A DNA stretch of 10,485 nt, from the NCBI GenBank assembly GCA_964592965.1, contig CAZQJX010000087.1, positions 1 through 10,485 on the forward strand, in the 5' to 3' direction. A model generated the notes under the pieces. It was not told the DNA's origin and searched no databases. It saw nothing but the letters and a program-made list of their open reading frames with translations. The position numbers and the translations under genes were made by a program. The stretch is from CAZKMM01 sp964592965. GTDB lineage: Bacteria > RBG-13-61-14 > DRUE01. Below, in pieces: positions 6,733 through 10,485 of the stretch (position 1 is the stretch's first letter; each line of letters begins with the position of its first letter).

Positions 6733-8916
6733 ATGAAAAAAAGTTTTCAGGTGTTTTTGGTAGGAATTCTTTTGACTGGATTTAGTCTTATTCTTTTCCA
6801 CAAAATTCTTTTTTCATTTGGACAAAGCCTTTATCTTGCTGTGATAGAAGACCCATCGCCCAGGTTAAGCCTGTATCCTTGGCTGGTTGAAAGTAGCCGT
6901 CAACTAAGAGCTGGATATTTTCCGCTCTGGTGCAGTCTTGAAGGTTTGGGATTTCCTCTCCTTGCCAATTACCAGAGCACACCTTTAAATCCCTTTAATC
7001 TTTTATTCACTCTTTTCCCCTATTTAAAATTTTTGGACTTTATTTTGATTTTGAAATTGCTTCTGCTGGGAATTTTCACCTTTTTATTTGCACTTGAGCT
7101 CGGCTTAAGCGCACCTGCAGGAGCTTTAAGTGCTTTTGTTATATGTTTTTGTGGATACACTATCAAAAATTTGAATATGGTGCTGATTAACAGTGAGCTT
7201 TGGCTTCCTCTTGCTCTCTTATTTATAGAAAAAAGCCTGAGAAACAAGCCAAGATTTAAATATTTGCTTGGGATTTCTCTAAGTAGTTGGATGTCGTTTG
7301 TTGGTGGAAATCCGCAGGTAAGTTTTTATTTCTTAGTATTTATTGGCTTATATCTTGTTATTCGTGTTGGTATTTATAGATGGCGGGTTATTTTGATGGT
7401 TTTATTAAGTTTAGGGCTGGGTCTTATTTGGGCATCTTATCAGGTTTTTCCTTTTATTGAATATTTAGGTTATAGCTGGCATTTGCACGGCACAGAGTTT
7501 TACAGAATTGGCAAGCCACCTTTTCGCTATTTTTACAGCCTGTTTTTTCCCTGGGTTTACGGACCACATCGTAGCTATTATGAACAGCTTTTTATGAGAG
7601 AATATATCGGATTGATAGCTATTTTTCTTGCTCTATTAAGTTTAACCAAAGGAGCTCGCCTGAACAGAAAAGAGGTATTTTTCTGGACCTATCTTATCAT
7701 TTTCTTAGGAGTGATTTACTGGATAGCTCCTTTTCATTTAATTCATCATTTGGGAATTTTTCGCCGGGTTGCCAATATTAAGTATGCTTACTTTGGCGTA
7801 TGTTTTTCAATAGCGATTCTGGCAGGATTTGGTCTAGATGAGTATTTGAATAAGAAAAAGCTCTCTGCCCGAAGATTTGCTATTGGTCTTGGTTTGACAG
7901 TGGGTCTTGCTTTTTTAGCTATTTTTGCTGTTTACAAATTTCCACCACATTCAATTCATTATCAGCCTTTTCGTTCGGGCTGGCTTGAACCTTTGGCTTT
8001 ATTTGCCTTTGCAAGTGCTGTTGGGCTTTATGGAATTTTATTTGAAGAAAGAAGGCTTTGTGGAGCTATGCTCGCTTTTTTGGTATTTGCTAATCTCGCT
8101 CATCTCTTTGGTGGCTTTAGAATTAATGCTCAAATCAATCCACTGCGCTGGCGGTTTTTTCAACCCACTCCGCCGACATATCTTTTGCCGATTCTAAGAG
8201 AGCAAAAACCTGCAAGATTTATTTGTCTGGAAGGAGCTTTCCATCACAATTACAATCTTATTTTTGGCATTAATGACCTGAGAGTTTTTGAAGCAATGTA
8301 TCCGAAAACCTATGTTGAGGTAATGGGAGAGATTGAGGGATTTGGAATAAAAGACGCGGTTCGAGCATTTTTTGAGCACGGCTGGTCATTTGATGTTAAA
8401 AAGGAGAATTTAGGCTCACACTGGCTTGATGAGATGGGAATTAAGTATCTCATCAGCCCAAGAGAAATTTCAGCCAAAGGTTGGGAGCTTTTGCAAAAAT
8501 ATCCTGAATATTATCTTTATATTAACACTGACTGTTTTCCTCGCATCTGGCTTGTAAAAGATGGTGCTGAAAAAAATTTTCATACCGCTGAGCTAATTAA
8601 CTACCTTCCACAAAAAGCTGAAATAAAGCTAAAACAGCCTAGCAGTGGCTGGCTGGTTTTTGCAGACCAATACGCTCCTGGATGGCGTGCTTATCTCCTT
8701 CCTCAAAAAAAAGAAGTAAGAATTTTTCCAGAAAAAAAGCTCTTTAGGAAAGTGAGGCTTGAACCTGGCATGCAAAAACTAGAATTTATATATCAACCAA
8801 CTGGATTTCGGCTGGGTCTATGGATAAGTTTAGCTGGTGGATTTTTCTTGCTTGTTATCATTACCTTTTGGCTCCGACAGACACGCAAAAGCCTATCTTT
8901 TAATAAACCAGCTTAA
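6733..8916 (+). CDS. YfhO-family polytopic membrane protein (GT-C-like)
   Basis: This 727-residue protein has about a dozen hydrophobic segments, beginning at residues 6-28 and ending at 695-714. After the first segment, an acidic loop with Glu39-Asp40 precedes LYPW. PLWCSLEGLGFPLLANYQS (64-82) matches the conserved outward loop of YfhO proteins. About 120 residues of soluble domain precede the signature FADQYAPGWRAYL with P649-G650-W651, then the V-x-L-x-P-G and Y-x-P-T pattern near 674-690, as expected. In Firmicutes, YfhO helps glycosylate lipoteichoic acid with a lipid-linked sugar. In diderms the acceptor is usually unknown. The acidic loop fits a GT-C catalytic site, but that is inference. 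It starts 65 bp after the receiver gene. A TATGAT at 6713-6718 has no good -35 partner, so co-transcription is possible. The ribosome binding site is weak. Confidence 0.88.
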   Translation: MKKSFQVFLVGILLTGFSLILFHKILFSFGQSLYLAVIEDPSPRLSLYPWLVESSRQLRAGYFPLWCSLEGLGFPLLANYQSTPLNPFNLLFTLFPYLKFLDFILILKLLLLGIFTFLFALELGLSAPAGALSAFVICFCGYTIKNLNMVLINSELWLPLALLFIEKSLRNKPRFKYLLGISLSSWMSFVGGNPQVSFYFLVFIGLYLVIRVGIYRWRVILMVLLSLGLGLIWASYQVFPFIEYLGYSWHLHGTEFYRIGKPPFRYFYSLFFPWVYGPHRSYYEQLFMREYIGLIAIFLALLSLTKGARLNRKEVFFWTYLIIFLGVIYWIAPFHLIHHLGIFRRVANIKYAYFGVCFSIAILAGFGLDEYLNKKKLSARRFAIGLGLTVGLAFLAIFAVYKFPPHSIHYQPFRSGWLEPLALFAFASAVGLYGILFEERRLCGAMLAFLVFANLAHLFGGFRINAQINPLRWRFFQPTPPTYLLPILREQKPARFICLEGAFHHNYNLIFGINDLRVFEAMYPKTYVEVMGEIEGFGIKDAVRAFFEHGWSFDVKKENLGSHWLDEMGIKYLISPREISAKGWELLQKYPEYYLYINTDCFPRIWLVKDGAEKNFHTAELINYLPQKAEIKLKQPSSGWLVFADQYAPGWRAYLLPQKKEVRIFPEKKLFRKVRLEPGMQKLEFIYQPTGFRLGLWISLAGGFFLLVIITFWLRQTRKSLSFNKPA

Positions 8917-8950
8917 AGCTAAAACAAACTATTCAGTTTAAACAGCTAAA

Positions 8951-9934
8951 TTATGGAGATTCAGGCAGTCTGGGAGAGGTGGGAACAGGACCTGTGAGGA
9001 TTTTGATTTTAAGCGGTCTTCCTTTTTTATCTTTGGAAAGCACATAAATTTTTACCCTGCCAAGAACCTGCTCCATCACATTCAGATATATTCTCTCCTT
9101 TACTGCCTTTCCTGCCCGATGATACTTAGCGAGAATCTTCTCAAACCGCTCAGCCGTGCCTTTTGCAAGAGAAATCTTTTTGAATTTATATGCCTTTGCT
9201 TCTTCAATTATTTTCTGCGCCTCTGCCCTTGCCTGGGGAATGACTTTGTTGCGATAATTCTCTGCTTCATGAATTTTGGTGACCATCTCCTCGTGAGCAT
9301 TAATCACATCCTGAAAAGCATCTACTACCGGCTGAGGGGGCTGAACAGCTTTGGTATCCACACTTAAAATAGTTATTCCTAGCGCAAGCTCATTAATTTT
9401 TCTCTGAAGCTCATCTTTGATTTTCAACTCCACCTCTCTCTTTCCGCTGGTTAACAAATAATCAACTGGTGATGAGCTGACAACTTTTATAATGGTAGTG
9501 TTAGCAAGCTCAGATAAAAGCAAACTTGGACGAATGCTTTTAAAAAGATAATCTCTGGGATTGGATATGCGATACTGAATGACAAAATGATTGTGAATGA
9601 TATTTTTATCTCCGCTTATGCAGTAAGGAATAAGCTCACCATATTGCCATTGTTCGGTTTGAGGATAAAATCCAGCTTCCAAGCGAAGTACCTCTTTGAT
9701 GCGAACTTTGTTCACAAGGTCAACAGGCCAAGGTAAATGATAGTGAATGCCCGGCTTAACCAACCCTGGCAAAACCCTTCCAAATCTGCGCACTACTCCC
9801 ACTTCATTTGCCTGAATGACATAAATCCCGCTGGCAAGGTAGAGCAGAATTAATCCCAAGCAAACCGCTCCTGCCAGGCGGTAAAAATTTTTGAAAATCA
9901 GCCGAGCTTCTTCTTTAAATTCTTCAAACATCAT
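8951..9934 (-). CDS. hflK: HflK, membrane protease regulator (SPFH/prohibitin-type)
   Basis: This 327-residue protein has a short cytoplasmic N-terminus, a transmembrane helix at about 20-40, then GIYVIQANEVGVVRRFGRVL and PGIHYHLPWPVDLVNKV (61-77), which are HflK hallmarks. The SPFH domain is at about 40-200. VQPPQPVVDAFQDVINAHEEM (198-217) and the coiled-coil run to about 270 follow. A basic, proline-rich tail ends the protein. HflK and HflC form a large cage in the inner membrane around FtsH and limit its access to membrane substrates. hflC overlaps it by 4 bp (ATGA), so expression is coupled. Two successive ATGs are present; the first, at 9934, overlaps the hflC stop. Upstream Shine-Dalgarno is weak. 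It converges with the YfhO gene across 34 bp that hold no clear terminator. Confidence 0.92.
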   Translation of the reverse strand: MMFEEFKEEARLIFKNFYRLAGAVCLGLILLYLASGIYVIQANEVGVVRRFGRVLPGLVKPGIHYHLPWPVDLVNKVRIKEVLRLEAGFYPQTEQWQYGELIPYCISGDKNIIHNHFVIQYRISNPRDYLFKSIRPSLLLSELANTTIIKVVSSSPVDYLLTSGKREVELKIKDELQRKINELALGITILSVDTKAVQPPQPVVDAFQDVINAHEEMVTKIHEAENYRNKVIPQARAEAQKIIEEAKAYKFKKISLAKGTAERFEKILAKYHRAGKAVKERIYLNVMEQVLGRVKIYVLSKDKKGRPLKIKILTGPVPTSPRLPESP

Positions 9935-10485
9935 CTGCTTAGATATTTAAATAGCTCGCTGTCTGAACTAATGACAAGGGTTGTCTTTTCGTCCAGAATC
10001 TTTTTATATGCCTGTAATGTGCGCCAGAATTTGAAAAACTCTGGGTCTTTTTTGGCGCACTCGCCATAAATCCTAGCAGCTTCTGCTTCTCCCTCTCCTT
10101 TGATAATCTCTGCCTCTTTCTGCGCCTTGGCAATAATCTCTGCTTTTTCCCTATCAGCTTCTGCTCGTATCTTTGATGCCTGCTCCGCTCCCTCTGCCCG
10201 ATATTTATTAGCAATAGCTTTGCGCTCTTCTCGCATACGATTGTAAACACTATAAGTGTTTGCCTCTGGTAACTGGAGCCGACTGATACCTACTTTTACC
10301 ACCTCAATACCAAAATTCTTTTTAGTCTGCTCTTGAATACTTTCTTTTATCTTTTCTTCCAGCTCAGGTATTTTGATGGGCTTTTCTGTGCTTAATAGGT
10401 CATCAAATTCAAATTCGCCAAGCGTGGCTCCTGCTTTGGCAATAAGCACATCCTCTATCCTCTGCTCTGCCATCTCCCTTGTTCC
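9931..10485 (-). CDS. hflC: HflC, membrane protease regulator (5' end outside window)
   Basis: The frame stays open to the right edge, so the first visible residues, GTREMAEQRIEDVL, are internal. An ATG at 10473 is not the real start, because the membrane helix and the first part of the SPFH domain are missing. The visible 184 residues show the late SPFH segment FGIEVVKVGISRLQLPE, then RMREERKAIANKYRAEG and a long Ala/Glu/Lys coiled coil with GEGEAEAARIYGE. The family's C-terminal signature DPEFFKFWRTLQAYKKIL follows, with a closing SSDSELFKYL. That ending separates HflC from HflK. It partners with the downstream hflK to control FtsH. hflC before hflK is the reverse of the E. coli order. The assignment is firm; the N-terminus cannot be judged. 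Confidence 0.92.
   Translation of the reverse strand, partial: GTREMAEQRIEDVLIAKAGATLGEFEFDDLLSTEKPIKIPELEEKIKESIQEQTKKNFGIEVVKVGISRLQLPEANTYSVYNRMREERKAIANKYRAEGAEQASKIRAEADREKAEIIAKAQKEAEIIKGEGEAEAARIYGECAKKDPEFFKFWRTLQAYKKILDEKTTLVISSDSELFKYLSR

Noticed and set aside
8917..8950. Weak inverted repeats (AGCT outer, AAACT/AGTTT inner) between the converging YfhO and hflK genes, considered as a two-way terminator
   Set aside because: The stems are short, AT-rich and interrupted by mismatches, and no clear U-tract follows a stable hairpin.

Overview
The window looks like a chromosomal segment from an AT-rich bacterium with two membranes. A soluble-type lytic transglycosylase and an HflK/HflC pair fit a diderm envelope. 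I cannot name the phylum from the sequence alone. The gene set is the kind seen in uncultivated groups such as Aminicenantota, Omnitrophota or Acidobacteriota relatives, but that is only a guess. No RNA gene, CRISPR array, insertion sequence or phage gene is visible, and coding density is very high.

Left block, all on the minus strand (6159 down to 1). An FHA-domain protein with a GTG start overlaps a 676-residue TPR/lytic transglycosylase by 4 bp. After 75 bp, which hold a near-perfect housekeeping promoter, comes a DGQHR-motif protein related to the DndB/ParB-like family. A UlaG/UPF0173-type metallo-beta-lactamase-fold hydrolase follows 13 bp later. After another 13 bp comes a membrane-anchored SGNH hydrolase with TPR-like helices, which runs off the left edge. 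The last three genes form one tightly spaced transcription unit, and read-through from the first two is possible because no terminator separates them.

Middle block, plus strand (6236 to 8916). Divergent from the FHA gene is a small stand-alone receiver-like protein that has lost the residues needed for phosphorylation and has Glu at the phospho-acceptor position. It is followed by a YfhO-type polytopic membrane protein, a large GT-C-like family linked to lipid-dependent glycosylation of envelope polymers.

Right block, minus strand (10485 to 8951). hflC, whose N-terminus lies outside the window, overlaps hflK by 4 bp. The order is hflC then hflK, the reverse of the classical operon.

Most of the window concerns the cell envelope: peptidoglycan turnover, glycan decoration, surface esterase-type activity and membrane protease control. 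Two cytoplasmic signalling-type proteins (FHA and pseudo-receiver) share one divergent intergenic region. The parts most worth following up are the orphan DGQHR protein with its hydrolase partner, the phosphorylation-dead receiver, and the FHA/transglycosylase coupling.
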